Source: Billgrantia antri (lineage in GTDB: Bacteria; Pseudomonadota; Gammaproteobacteria; Pseudomonadales; Halomonadaceae). From it: a stretch of 64,000 nucleotides of DNA. The notes under the pieces are model-generated. The model was not told the origin of the DNA. It saw nothing but the letters and a program-made list of their open reading frames with translations, and made no database searches. Position numbers and translations under genes: made by a program. This document shows positions 7,680 to 17,362 of the stretch, piece by piece. The DNA is taken from contig NZ_JAHYCA010000002.1 of NCBI RefSeq assembly GCF_019430905.1, positions 558,001 through 622,000 of the forward strand. The letters run 5' to 3'. Positions within the stretch are counted from its first letter, which is position 1. Every line of letters starts with the position of its first letter.

Positions 7680-10079
7680 ATGACTCATTGGACGCTCAGC
7701 GACGACCCCCACGCCAGCCGTGAAGCCCACAAGTACGACAAGCCGGCACCCAGCCGCGAGTACCTGTTGGCGCGACTGGAAGAGTACGGCAAGCCGATCA
7801 CCCATGAGAAGATGAGCCGCATGCTGGGCCTCGATGACGAGGATCTCCAGGAAGCCGTGCGTCGCCGGCTGGCGGCCATGGAGCGCGATGGCCAGGTGTT
7901 GCGCAACCGCGCCGGGGCCTATGCGCTGATCGACAAGCTCGACCTGATCAAGGGCAAGGTGCTGGGGCATCGTGACGGTTTCGGCTTCGTGCTGCGCGAC
8001 GACGGCAAGAAACCCGATCTGGTACTGCCGCCGCGGCAGATGCGGCGGGTCTTTCATGGCGACTACGTGCTGGTGCGTATCAGCGGTCGCGACCGCCGCG
8101 GTCGCGACGAAGCGACCATCGCCGAGGTGCTGGCGCGCAATACCCAGACCATCGTCGGCGTCTATCGCGCCAACACCCCCGAGTTCGGCGTGCTGATCCC
8201 CGAGAATCCGCGCATCACCCAGGAGGTGATCATCCCCCACAGTGCCTGCAGCGGAGCTCAGGATGGGCAAGTGGTGTCGGCCCGTATCGTGCAGCAGCCC
8301 GAGACCCGGGTGCAGCCGGTGGGCGAGGTGGTCGAGGTGCTCGGTGAGCGTATGGACCCGGGCATGGAGATCGACATCGCGATCCGCAGCTACGAGATCC
8401 CGGCCGAATTCCCTCCCGAGGTGCACGATCAGATCGCCGGGATGTCTGCCGAGGTGGCCGAACAGGACAAGCAGCATCGTATCGACCTGCGCCATCTGCC
8501 GCTGGTGACCATCGACGGCGAGGATGCCAAGGATTTCGACGACGCGGTATACGCCTGGAAGACCAAGTCCGGGAGCTGGAAGCTGATCGTCGCCATTGCC
8601 GACGTGTCGCACTATGTGCGTCCGGGCAGTTCGCTCGACGAAGAAGCGATTCGCCGCGGCAACTCGGTCTATTTCCCCGGGCAGGTGGTGCCGATGCTGC
8701 CCGAGTTGCTCTCCAATGGGCTGTGCTCGCTCAATCCGCACGTCGACCGCCTGGCGATGGTATGCGAGATGAACATCTCCAAGAGCGGGGCAATCAGCCG
8801 CTATCACTTCTACGAGGCCGTGTTCCAGTCGCATGCCCGGCTCACCTACACCAAGGTGGCGGCGATTCTCGACGAGGACGATCCCGATAACGATGCGCTG
8901 CGTCGCGAGTATCACGAACTGGTCAAGCCGCTCCAGGAACTGCACCAGCTCTACAAGGTATTGCGTCAGGCTCGCGAGGAGCGCGGCGCCATCGATTTCG
9001 AGACCACTGAAACGGCGATCGTCTTCAACGAGGAGCGCAAGATCGAGAAGATCGTGCCTCGGCAGCGTAACGACGCCCACAAGCTCATCGAGGAGTGCAT
9101 GCTGGCGGCCAACGTGGCCACCGCGCGCTTTCTCGACAAGCACGACCTGCCGGCGCTCTATCGCATCCACGAGCGTCCCTCGCCGGAGCGTCTCGACAAG
9201 CTGCGTCTGTTCCTCAACGAGCTGGGCCTGTCGGTGGGCGGCGGCGACGAGCCGACGCCGCAGGATTACCAGGCCCTGGCCGAGGCGATTCGCGGGCGCC
9301 CGGACGCCGACGTGATCCAGACCGTGATGCTGCGCTCGATGAGTCAGGCGGTCTATTCGCCGCACAATGAAGGCCATTTCGGCCTGGCCTACCCGGCCTA
9401 TGCCCACTTCACTTCGCCGATACGCCGCTACCCCGACCTGCTGGTGCACCGGGCGATACGCTCGGTCATTCGCGGACCGCGTCAGACCAATACCGTGCTG
9501 CGTGCCGAAGGTGCGCCGGTGGAGCCGCCCAGCAAGTGGTGCCCCTACACCTTCGAGCAGATGCTCGAGCTCGGCGAGCACTGCTCGATGACCGAGCGTC
9601 GTGCCGACGACGCCACTCGCGACGTGGAGGACTGGCTCAAGTGCGAGTTCATGTCCGACAAGCTGGGCGAGGTCTATGAAGGCACCATCGCTTCGGTGAC
9701 GCAGTTCGGTATCTTCGTGCGTCTCGACGAGGTCTACGTCGAGGGGCTGGTGCACGTCACCTCGCTGCCTTCGGACTACTACCACTACGAGCCCGAGAAG
9801 CATCGCCTCAAGGGCGAGCGCACCGGCATGAGCTACCGTCTGGGCGACGGCGTCACCGTGCAGGTGGCTCGCGTCGACCTCGATGAGCGCAAGATCGATT
9901 TCGTGCTCGAGGACGAGAAGCCGCGGCCCAAGCGTCAGCCGCGCAAGCGGCGTGGTGAGGGTGAGGCAGCGTTCACGCCAAAGCCTGGTGCCGGCAAGGG
10001 AGCGTCCGATGACAAGGCTGGCAAGGGCAAGGGTGGCAAGCGGCGCCGTGGCCCGCGCAAGCCGAAGGCACGTGGCTGA
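7680..10079 (+). CDS. rnr: Ribonuclease R
   Basis: A 799-residue 3'-5' exoribonuclease of the RNB family that degrades structured RNA and takes part in rRNA and tmRNA quality control. N-terminal winged-helix segment (ITHEKMSRMLGL), cold-shock domains (KGKVLGHRDGFGFVLRDD), the catalytic RNB domain with the Asp-rich DAKDFDDAVYAWK motif near residue 282, and a C-terminal S1 domain (YEGTIASVTQFGIFVRLDE near 665) followed by a Lys/Arg-rich tail. Length and order match the E. coli enzyme. The stop overlaps the rlmB start (TGATG), the usual arrangement in gammaproteobacteria. Confidence 0.97.
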   Translation: MTHWTLSDDPHASREAHKYDKPAPSREYLLARLEEYGKPITHEKMSRMLGLDDEDLQEAVRRRLAAMERDGQVLRNRAGAYALIDKLDLIKGKVLGHRDGFGFVLRDDGKKPDLVLPPRQMRRVFHGDYVLVRISGRDRRGRDEATIAEVLARNTQTIVGVYRANTPEFGVLIPENPRITQEVIIPHSACSGAQDGQVVSARIVQQPETRVQPVGEVVEVLGERMDPGMEIDIAIRSYEIPAEFPPEVHDQIAGMSAEVAEQDKQHRIDLRHLPLVTIDGEDAKDFDDAVYAWKTKSGSWKLIVAIADVSHYVRPGSSLDEEAIRRGNSVYFPGQVVPMLPELLSNGLCSLNPHVDRLAMVCEMNISKSGAISRYHFYEAVFQSHARLTYTKVAAILDEDDPDNDALRREYHELVKPLQELHQLYKVLRQAREERGAIDFETTETAIVFNEERKIEKIVPRQRNDAHKLIEECMLAANVATARFLDKHDLPALYRIHERPSPERLDKLRLFLNELGLSVGGGDEPTPQDYQALAEAIRGRPDADVIQTVMLRSMSQAVYSPHNEGHFGLAYPAYAHFTSPIRRYPDLLVHRAIRSVIRGPRQTNTVLRAEGAPVEPPSKWCPYTFEQMLELGEHCSMTERRADDATRDVEDWLKCEFMSDKLGEVYEGTIASVTQFGIFVRLDEVYVEGLVHVTSLPSDYYHYEPEKHRLKGERTGMSYRLGDGVTVQVARVDLDERKIDFVLEDEKPRPKRQPRKRRGEGEAAFTPKPGAGKGASDDKAGKGKGGKRRRGPRKPKARG

Positions 10080-10906
10080 TGGCTTCAGGTCGCCAGGGCA
10101 AGCCGCGTAACGCGGGAAGAGGGGCAGCACGCCGCAAGCCGAACCTGTCGGGCATGCCTGCCGGGCTCGATGCGGTGTTCGGCGTGCACGCGGTGCGCGC
10201 CCTGTTGCAGCGAGGCGATAGCCCGCGTGTACTGTGGGTGCAGGATGGCGAGGCGCAGCAACGGCTGGCCGAGCTGGTCGACATGGCTCGGCAAGGCGGG
10301 GCACGAATCGAACGGCACCCGCGCGACGAACTGGACCGCCTGGCCGGAGAAGCCTCGCACCAAGGCGTCGTTGCCTTCACTGCACCGCTCGCTTTCGAGA
10401 GCGAGGCGTCGCTCTGGTTCAAGCTCGAGGCCTGGCCTCACGAGACGCCTCCTCTGTTGCTGGTGCTCGACGGCGTCACTGACGTGCACAACTTCGGCGC
10501 CTGTCTGCGCAGTGCCGATGCCGCCGGTGTGCACGGCGTGATCGTACCCAAGGACAAGGCCGCGCCGCTCAACGCCACGGTACGTAAGGTGGCTTGCGGT
10601 GCCGCCGAGAGCGTGCCGGTCTACCAGGTGACCAACCTGGCCCGAGCGCTGGCCCGGCTCAAGGAATTCGGTGTGTGGGTCACCGGCACCGCAGGCGAGG
10701 CGGAGGCGATGCTGTTCGAGGCCGATTTCGCCGGGCCTACGGCGCTGGTGATGGGCGCCGAGGGCAAGGGCATGCGCCGCCTGACCCGCGAGGCCTGCGA
10801 CGGGCTGGTCAAGCTGCCCATGGCCGGCAGCGTCTCCAGTCTCAACGTTTCGGTGGCCACCGGGATCTGTCTGTTCGAGGCGGTGCGCCAGCGTCGCGGC
10901 GGTTGA
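10079..10906 (+). CDS. rlmB: 23S rRNA (guanosine-2251-2'-O)-methyltransferase
   Basis: A 275-residue SPOUT/TrmH-family enzyme that methylates G2251 in the P-loop of 23S rRNA with S-adenosylmethionine. It has an N-terminal substrate-binding domain (VFGVHAVRALLQ near 40), then the trefoil-knot catalytic part with DGVTDVHNFGACLRSADAAG (about 126-145), the MGAEGKGMRRLTRE motif near 223 and SLNVSVATG near 251. The basic N-terminal tail of about 25 residues is rich in Gly, Arg and Lys. Cotranslated with rnr through overlapping stop and start codons. Confidence 0.96.
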   Translation: MASGRQGKPRNAGRGAARRKPNLSGMPAGLDAVFGVHAVRALLQRGDSPRVLWVQDGEAQQRLAELVDMARQGGARIERHPRDELDRLAGEASHQGVVAFTAPLAFESEASLWFKLEAWPHETPPLLLVLDGVTDVHNFGACLRSADAAGVHGVIVPKDKAAPLNATVRKVACGAAESVPVYQVTNLARALARLKEFGVWVTGTAGEAEAMLFEADFAGPTALVMGAEGKGMRRLTREACDGLVKLPMAGSVSSLNVSVATGICLFEAVRQRRGG

Positions 10907-10926
10907 GTCGCGGACTCGCCCTGCTC

Positions 10927-10955
10927 TTGCAACTGGGGGCGCGGGTCACTAGAAT
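10927..10955 (+). promoter_or_regulatory. Promoter of the rpsF-rpsR-rplI operon
   Basis: TTGCAA (10927-10932) and TAGAAT (10950-10955) are separated by 17 bp, about 118 bp before rpsF and just after the rlmB stop. Confidence 0.7.
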
Positions 10956-10960
10956 GCAGG

Positions 10961-11050
10961 CGCCCGTTCCTGTGTGAGCGGGCGTCATTATTTGACTATC
11001 ACTCCTTGCTTCCCTTGAGCGCCTGTCCTGGACGGGTGTCACGCGGAAGC
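10961..11050 (+). promoter_or_regulatory. Structured rpsF leader, candidate S6:S18 autoregulatory element
   Basis: The 5' leader holds one hairpin CGCCCG/CGGGCG (10961-10966 with 10979-10984) and a second structure closed by GCTTCC/GGAAGC (11008-11013 with 11045-11050), ending 22 bases before the rpsF start. A leader RNA bound by the S6:S18 dimer is known upstream of rpsF in many bacteria; position and architecture fit, but I could not score it against the family model. Confidence 0.45.
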
Positions 11051-11072
11051 TGCCAACCCGAAAGGAGATCCC

Positions 11073-11453
11073 ATGCGTCATTACGAGATCGTGTTCATGG
11101 TCCACCCGGACCAGAGCGAGCAAGTGCCGTCCATGGTCGAGCGTTACTCCAGCATCGTTACCGAGAGCGGTGGTACCGTGCATCGTCTGGAGGACTGGGG
11201 CCGTCGTCACCTGGCCTACCCGATCAACAAGATCCACAAGGCTCACTACGTGCTGATGAACGTCGAGTGCAGCGGCGAGACCCTCGAGGAAATCGAGAAC
11301 ATCTTCCGCTTCAACGACGCCATCATTCGCAGCCTGGTGGTGCGCTGCAAGGAAGCCATCACCGAAGCTTCGCCGATGATGAAGCCGGCAGACGACAAGC
11401 GTGCGCGTCGCGAAGAGAAGCCGCGCACCGAAGAAACTGCCGAAGCCAACTGA
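11073..11453 (+). CDS. rpsF: 30S ribosomal protein S6
   Basis: A 126-residue ribosomal protein that binds the 30S platform as a dimer with S18. It starts [19 protein letters not shown] and carries the [20 protein letters not shown] segment-type core of S6 near residues 46-65, ending in a charged tail rich in Lys, Arg and Glu, as in gammaproteobacteria. A strong AAAGGAGAT site lies upstream. First gene of the operon with rpsR, a DUF2232 gene and rplI. Confidence 0.98.
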   Translation: MRHYEIVFMVHPDQSEQVPSMVERYSSIVTESGGTVHRLEDWGRRHLAYPINKIHKAHYVLMNVECSGETLEEIENIFRFNDAIIRSLVVRCKEAITEASPMMKPADDKRARREEKPRTEETAEAN

Positions 11454-11477
11454 TCGCACGTACCGAGGAGTCTTTAC

Positions 11478-11705
11478 ATGGCACGCTTTTTCCGCCGTCG
11501 CAAGTTCTGCCGTTTTACCGCTGAAGGCGTGAAGCAGATCGATTACAAGGATCTGGACACGCTGAAGGCCTACATCACCGAAACCGGCAAGATCGTACCC
11601 AGCCGCATCACGGGTACCAAGGCCCGTTACCAGCGTCAGCTGGCAACCGCCATCAAGCGCGCGCGCTACCTGGCTCTGCTGCCCTATACCGACAGCCACC
11701 AGTAA
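11478..11705 (+). CDS. rpsR: 30S ribosomal protein S18
   Basis: A 75-residue basic protein opening [19 protein letters not shown] and containing the family segment [20 protein letters not shown] near residues 39-58. It pairs with S6 on 16S rRNA. Full length for the family, 24 bp after rpsF, with GAGGAG upstream. Confidence 0.98.
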   Translation: MARFFRRRKFCRFTAEGVKQIDYKDLDTLKAYITETGKIVPSRITGTKARYQRQLATAIKRARYLALLPYTDSHQ

Positions 11706-11716
11706 GTCGCGACTCG

Positions 11717-12571
11717 ATGTTGCCGATAGCCCGATGGCTGATGCGCGGCACGCCCTACGCCGTAGGCGGAGCGGCATTGGCAGCGATCGTACCCTGGCTG
11801 TTCTGGCTGAGCGGTGCCATCGTTGCCCTGGTCACGCTGCGGCGCGGCTTGTCGCCAGCGCTGCCAGTGCTGGCAGCGGCTGCCATCCCTGCTGGATGGT
11901 GGTGGACGCAGGGCGACGTCATCCCGCTGGCCAGCGTGTTGCTGGTCACGCTGATGGCGGTGGTGTTGCGCTCCCGCATGCGCTGGGGCGAGGCACTGAT
12001 CGTCGGCACTCTGGCCACGGCGGTGCTGGTCCAGCTCGGCATCTTCGTACCGCCGGGCGGCACCGGGCCACTGCTGGAGCAGCTGCGCCAGGGCTCGGAC
12101 GAGATCGATCGCATGCTGGCGGAACTGGTACGCCAGGGCTATGACACCGAGCAGCTGGCATCGCTGCTGATCGGTGGCATTACCGGCCTGGTGGTGTTGA
12201 TTGCCGCCATTGGCTGCCTGGCGCTGGCTCGTGCCTGGCAGGCGGGGCTCTACAACCCCGGCGGCTTTCGGCTGGAGTTCCATGCGCTGCGCCTGGCGCC
12301 GCGCGAACTCGGTCTGCTGGTGCTGTTCGGTGTGGTGGGCATGGTGCTGGGATTGCCGTCGCTCTCCATGCTGGTGTGGGTGCCGTTGCTGATAGCCGGC
12401 ATGGCGCTGGTGCACGGCTTCATCGGGATAAAGGGCATGAACGGGCTGTGGCTGATCGCCTTCTACGTACTGCTGATCACCACCTGGCCCATGATTCTGA
12501 TAGTGCTGCTGGCGGCCTTCATCGACGTGTTCGTGGATTTCCGCGGCCGTCTGGCCCCTCGCGGCGACTGA
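11717..12571 (+). CDS. DUF2232 family membrane protein
   Basis: A 284-residue protein with about eight hydrophobic segments and little soluble sequence; the C-terminal half (FHALRLAPRELGLLVLFGVVG ... GLWLIAFYVLL) resembles YybS/DUF2232 proteins. The family role is unknown; some structural similarity to ECF transporter S components has been suggested for related families. It sits between rpsR and rplI in the ribosomal operon, a placement also seen in other gammaproteobacteria, only 11 bp after rpsR. Confidence 0.75.
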   Translation: MLPIARWLMRGTPYAVGGAALAAIVPWLFWLSGAIVALVTLRRGLSPALPVLAAAAIPAGWWWTQGDVIPLASVLLVTLMAVVLRSRMRWGEALIVGTLATAVLVQLGIFVPPGGTGPLLEQLRQGSDEIDRMLAELVRQGYDTEQLASLLIGGITGLVVLIAAIGCLALARAWQAGLYNPGGFRLEFHALRLAPRELGLLVLFGVVGMVLGLPSLSMLVWVPLLIAGMALVHGFIGIKGMNGLWLIAFYVLLITTWPMILIVLLAAFIDVFVDFRGRLAPRGD

Positions 12572-12586
12572 CAAGAGGTTAACGAG

Positions 12587-13033
12587 ATGGAAGTCATTCT
12601 GCTCGACAACATTGGCAAGCTGGGCGGCCTGGGTGACAAGGTGGCCGTGAAGCCCGGTTATGGTCGTAACTACCTGGTGCCCTACGGCCTTGCCGTACCG
12701 GCTACCAAGGACAACGTGGAAGCCTTCGAGGCGCAGCGCGCCGAGCTCGAAGCCCAGGCCGCCGAGCGCAAGGCGATCGCCGAGTCCCGTGCCGCCCAGC
12801 TCGCCGAAATCGAGCTGTCGCTGGTGGCCAAGGCCGGTGACGAAGGCAAGCTGTTCGGCTCCATCGGTCCGCGTGACCTGGCCGAGGCGCTGGGCCAGGC
12901 CGGTATCGAAGTCGCCAAGAGCGAAGTTCGCATGCCGGAAGGTCCGATCCGTCAGACCGGCGAGTACGACATCGACCTGCACCTGCACGCCGAAGTCGAC
13001 GCCACCGTTCGCGTGGTCGTGGTCGCGGAGTAA
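12587..13033 (+). CDS. rplI: 50S ribosomal protein L9
   Basis: A 148-residue protein binding 23S rRNA at the base of the L1 stalk. It starts [19 protein letters not shown] and shows the N-terminal RNA-binding signature [13 protein letters not shown] near residues 24-36, a long connecting helix rich in Ala, Glu and Arg (about 42-75), and a C-terminal domain starting near [11 protein letters not shown]. Last gene of the operon, followed by a strong terminator. Confidence 0.98.
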   Translation: MEVILLDNIGKLGGLGDKVAVKPGYGRNYLVPYGLAVPATKDNVEAFEAQRAELEAQAAERKAIAESRAAQLAEIELSLVAKAGDEGKLFGSIGPRDLAEALGQAGIEVAKSEVRMPEGPIRQTGEYDIDLHLHAEVDATVRVVVVAE

Positions 13034-13071
13034 GCCGCCGAGTCAGTTTCCAGCTAACTCGACAGCGACGC

Positions 13072-13110
13072 CAAGGGGCGCGGGAGTTCTCCCGCGCCCC
13101 TTGTTCGTTT
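13072..13110 (+). terminator. Rho-independent terminator after rplI
   Basis: A 14-bp stem (13072-13085 with 13090-13103), nearly all G/C, with loop GTTC, followed by the T-rich TTCGTTT. It closes the rpsF-rplI operon. Confidence 0.9.
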
Positions 13111-14852
<1,742 letters not shown>

Positions 14853-14863
14853 GTTCTCAGTGC

Positions 14864-14883
14864 GGCCCGGCCATGGCCGGGCC
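14864..14883. repeat. Perfect 20-bp palindrome after the porin gene
   Basis: GGCCCGGCC followed by AT and GGCCGGGCC forms a perfect self-complementary 20-mer 11 bp after the porin stop. It would fold into a GC-rich hairpin in the transcript and may protect or terminate it together with the downstream terminator. Confidence 0.6.
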
Positions 14884-14911
14884 ACTGCTCGCGCACGGTT
14901 TCGATCCCTTG

Positions 14912-14938
14912 CCGCGACCGCTTTCGGTCGCGGTTTTT
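14912..14938 (+). terminator. Rho-independent terminator of the porin gene
   Basis: Stem CCGCGACCG/CGGTCGCGG (14912-14920 with 14925-14933), loop CTTT, then TTTTT. Confidence 0.9.
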
Positions 14939-14975
14939 GTGGTTTTGAAAGGTAGGGTGGGCCCCGGCCATCGGG

Positions 14976-14981
14976 TAGAAT
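14976..14981 (+). promoter_or_regulatory. Candidate -10 element of dnaB
   Basis: TAGAAT lies 34 bp before the dnaB start. No good -35 is found at 16-18 bp (TAGGGT at 14953 is poor), so this is tentative. Confidence 0.35.
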
Positions 14982-15014
14982 GGCACGGCCCGTTCTCATC
15001 AAGGTTGCCGCACC

Positions 15015-16403
15015 ATGAACGACACGCTCGAGCTCGATCAGGAAACCGCTGCGCTCAAGGTGCCGCCGCACTCGCTGGAGGCGGAGCAGTCGGTGCTGGG
15101 CGGCCTGATGCTCGACAACCAGGCTTGGGACAACGTCGCCGACCGACTGGTGGCGGACGACTTCTACCGCTACGAGCATCGCCTGATCTTCAACGCCATG
15201 ATCGGCCTCGCCGAAGCCGCCAGGCCGCTCGACGTGGTCACGCTGTCCGAGGCGCTTGAGGGGCGCGACCAGCTCGACACCGTCGGCGGGCTCGCCTACC
15301 TGGCTGAGCTGGCGCGCAACACGCCCTCGGCGAGCAACATCCGCGCCTACGCCGACATCGTGCGCGAGCGGGCCACGCTGCGCAAGCTGATCCGCGCGGC
15401 CAGCCAGATCGCCGACGGCGCCTTCAGTCCTCAAGGCCGGCCGGCCGATGAACTGCTCGACGAGGCCGAACGGCTGGTGTTCCAGATCAGCGAGGAACGA
15501 CCCAAGTCGGGTGGCCCCATCGGCATGAGCGAACTGCTGGCCAAGGCGGTGGACCGCATCGACGAGCTGTTCAACATGAAGGGCGAGATGACCGGGCTCT
15601 CCACCGGCTTTCGCGACTTAGACGAGATGACCTCGGGCCTGCAGCCCTCGGACTTGGTGATCATCGCCGGGCGCCCCTCCATGGGCAAGACCACCTTTGC
15701 CATGAACGTGGTGGAACATGCCGTTATCTCGAGCGACAAGCCGGTGATGGTGTTCTCCATGGAGATGCCGGCGGATGCGCTGATGCTGCGTATGCTGTCG
15801 TCGCTGGGGCGTATCGACCAGACCCGGGTGCGTACCGGCCAGCTCGAGGACGAGGACTGGCCGCGACTGACGTCGGCGGTGAACCTGCTCAAGGACAAGC
15901 AACTATTCATCGACGATACGGCGGCGCTGTCGCCCAACGAGATGCGCTCGCGAATGCGCCGCCTGGTGCGCGAGCACGGCAATCTGGCATTGGTGATGAT
16001 CGACTATCTGCAGCTAATGCAGATCCCCGGCTTCTCCGAGAACCGCACCGGCGAGATCTCCGAGATCTCGCGCTCGCTCAAGGGGCTGGCCAAGGAGTTC
16101 GGCTGTCCGGTGATCGCACTCTCCCAGCTCAACCGCTCGCTGGAACAGCGACCCAACAAGCGGCCGGTGATGTCGGACCTGCGCGAATCGGGCGCCATCG
16201 AGCAGGACGCCGACGTGATCGCCTTCGTCTACCGTGACGAGGTCTATAATCCCGACAATCCCGACAATCAGGGCCTGGCCGAGTTGATCATCGGCAAGCA
16301 GCGTAATGGTCCCATTGGCACGGTGCACATGGCTTTCATCGGCAAGTACACCCGCTTCGAGGACCTGGCGCCGGACAGCTACGGCGATGCGTTCGGCGAA
16401 TAA
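15015..16403 (+). CDS. dnaB: Replicative DNA helicase
   Basis: A 462-residue hexameric 5'-3' helicase that unwinds DNA at the replication fork and recruits primase. The N-terminal domain starts with KVPPHSLEAEQSVLGGLMLD, typical of the family; the RecA-like domain has Walker A GRPSMGKT at residues 219-226, Walker B-type LVMIDYLQLM near 330, and SQLNRSLEQRPNKRPVMSDLR near 372-392. Length is normal and there is no intein. Its partner primase gene dnaG is in this window at 52.6 kb but not linked in an operon. Confidence 0.98.
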   Translation: MNDTLELDQETAALKVPPHSLEAEQSVLGGLMLDNQAWDNVADRLVADDFYRYEHRLIFNAMIGLAEAARPLDVVTLSEALEGRDQLDTVGGLAYLAELARNTPSASNIRAYADIVRERATLRKLIRAASQIADGAFSPQGRPADELLDEAERLVFQISEERPKSGGPIGMSELLAKAVDRIDELFNMKGEMTGLSTGFRDLDEMTSGLQPSDLVIIAGRPSMGKTTFAMNVVEHAVISSDKPVMVFSMEMPADALMLRMLSSLGRIDQTRVRTGQLEDEDWPRLTSAVNLLKDKQLFIDDTAALSPNEMRSRMRRLVREHGNLALVMIDYLQLMQIPGFSENRTGEISEISRSLKGLAKEFGCPVIALSQLNRSLEQRPNKRPVMSDLRESGAIEQDADVIAFVYRDEVYNPDNPDNQGLAELIIGKQRNGPIGTVHMAFIGKYTRFEDLAPDSYGDAFGE

Positions 16404-16416
16404 GCCTGGGCGGCGG

Positions 16417-16444
16417 TTGAGCCTGACGCCCGGCACCGTATAAT
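16417..16444 (+). promoter_or_regulatory. Promoter of the small gene at 16480
   Basis: TTGAGC (16417-16422) and a consensus TATAAT (16439-16444) are spaced by 16 bp; the start codon is 35 bp downstream. Confidence 0.7.
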
Positions 16445-16479
16445 GCCGAGCCCCCGACAGTCGTTTTCGAGGAGTGACC

Positions 16480-16773
16480 ATGGCAGGCGGATTTCGGCGC
16501 GGCAAGCGCCAGCGCACCCCAAAACTGGAAGCGCGCGGCGAACTTCAGGCGTTGGAGCGTGAAGGTCCCTTCAAGGAGTGGCTGGGCATGCCGGACCTTT
16601 ACCGTTTCCAATTGGTCGTGGACGGCGAAACCTACAGCTACCAGACCGAGGACGCCGAGCTCGCCGTGGCGGTGGGTGACCGCGTGGTGTTCCGCTACAA
16701 GGAGACCAAGGCGGGCAAGTGGGTCGACCGCAACTCGCTGGCCAAGGCGATCGATCCCTCCGATTATCAGTAG
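16480..16773 (+). CDS. Small conserved hypothetical protein
   Basis: A 97-residue soluble protein, MAGGFRRGKRQRTPKLEARG onward: a basic first 20 residues, then a compact region with LYRFQLVVDGETYSYQT and VGDRVVFRYKETKAGKWVDRNSL that looks like a small beta-barrel. I do not recognise a named family; an OB-like fold is a guess from the strand pattern. The ATG at 16480 is used rather than GTG 16474 because GAGGAG (16469-16474) is then properly spaced. It has its own consensus promoter. Confidence 0.75.
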   Translation: MAGGFRRGKRQRTPKLEARGELQALEREGPFKEWLGMPDLYRFQLVVDGETYSYQTEDAELAVAVGDRVVFRYKETKAGKWVDRNSLAKAIDPSDYQ

Positions 16774-16852
16774 CGCCACGGGCGCGAATAGCGGAACCCT
16801 CGGACGTCTCGGCTGTCATAATAATGATATGCCAGCGTCATGCAGATCACAT

Positions 16853-16875
16853 CGGGCACAGTCATGCTGTGCCCG
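16853..16875. repeat. Hairpin in the DUF6482 gene leader
   Basis: A perfect 9-bp stem CGGGCACAG/CTGTGCCCG with loop TCATG lies 53 bp before the next start codon. There is no T-run, so it is more likely a leader structure than a terminator. Confidence 0.5.
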
Positions 16876-16927
16876 ACGCATATCTCGCATAGGCCAATGG
16901 AAACAATTCCAGGACATGGAGGGAACC

Positions 16928-17230
16928 ATGGAATTCGAACAGCTGAAACAATTCGTCTCCCGACACGACAACTTCGAGGTGCGGGTCATCACGCACTCCG
17001 GCAGCCACTGCTATCAGGTGGAGCTGGAGGATGTGGAAGGGGGGCGTCACCTGCTGACCCGTCGCGGCAAGCCGACCGTCTTTCGTTCGTTGGAGGACGT
17101 CTATCTCGAACTGCAGCGCGCCGGCATTCATCGCGCCTTCCTGGTTCAGCACGTACCGCAGGACGAGGTGATCGGCCGGGACACTCATTATCACGACCCG
17201 CTGACGTCACGCATGCCGCTCGTGTTCTAG
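16928..17230 (+). CDS. DUF6482 family protein
   Basis: A 100-residue soluble protein beginning MEFEQLKQFVSRHDNFEVRV and containing GSHCYQVELEDVEGGRHLLT and KPTVFRSLEDVYLELQRAGI, then QDEVIGRDTHYHDPLTSRMP near the end. The pattern matches small DUF6482-type proteins of halophilic and marine gammaproteobacteria; function unknown. The second ATG is used because GGAGGG lies just upstream; ATG at 16916 has no proper ribosome site. Monocistronic between dnaB and hemH. Confidence 0.7.
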   Translation: MEFEQLKQFVSRHDNFEVRVITHSGSHCYQVELEDVEGGRHLLTRRGKPTVFRSLEDVYLELQRAGIHRAFLVQHVPQDEVIGRDTHYHDPLTSRMPLVF

Positions 17231-17263
17231 CGTCTGCGCTGGTCTATTCTTTAACCTTGATCC

Positions 17264-17295
17264 AAGTTATACAAATCGTCTTTATAGTATAACTT
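17264..17295. promoter_or_regulatory. Inverted-repeat operator upstream of hemH (LitR-box-like)
   Basis: AAGTTATAC (17264-17272) and GTATAACTT (17287-17295) form a perfect 9-bp inverted repeat with a 14-bp spacer. Read differently, TATACA-N12-AGTATA matches, with one mismatch, the T(G/A)TACA-N12-TGTA(C/T)A operator I recall for LitR, the B12-based MerR-family photoreceptor of Pseudomonas. TTGATC (17257-17262) and TTTATA (17281-17286), 18 bp apart, would give an overlapping promoter. Binding is inferred. Confidence 0.55.
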
Positions 17296-17362
17296 CATGC
17301 CCTGTGCGCTCCTCGCCTGATACAATGAACGCTTCTTTCTTCACGCATGAGGAGCGCAGCGC

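Noticed and set aside
7131..10304. A 1057-codon open frame antisense to rnr and rlmB, crossing two tRNA genes
   Set aside because: It overlaps clear genes and tRNAs and has low-complexity His/Arg/Leu content typical of antisense frames in G+C-rich DNA.
14864..14883. 20-bp palindrome as a recombination or attachment site
   Set aside because: It lies just after a gene stop and before a strong terminator, so a transcript-end hairpin explains it; no integrase or mobile gene is near.
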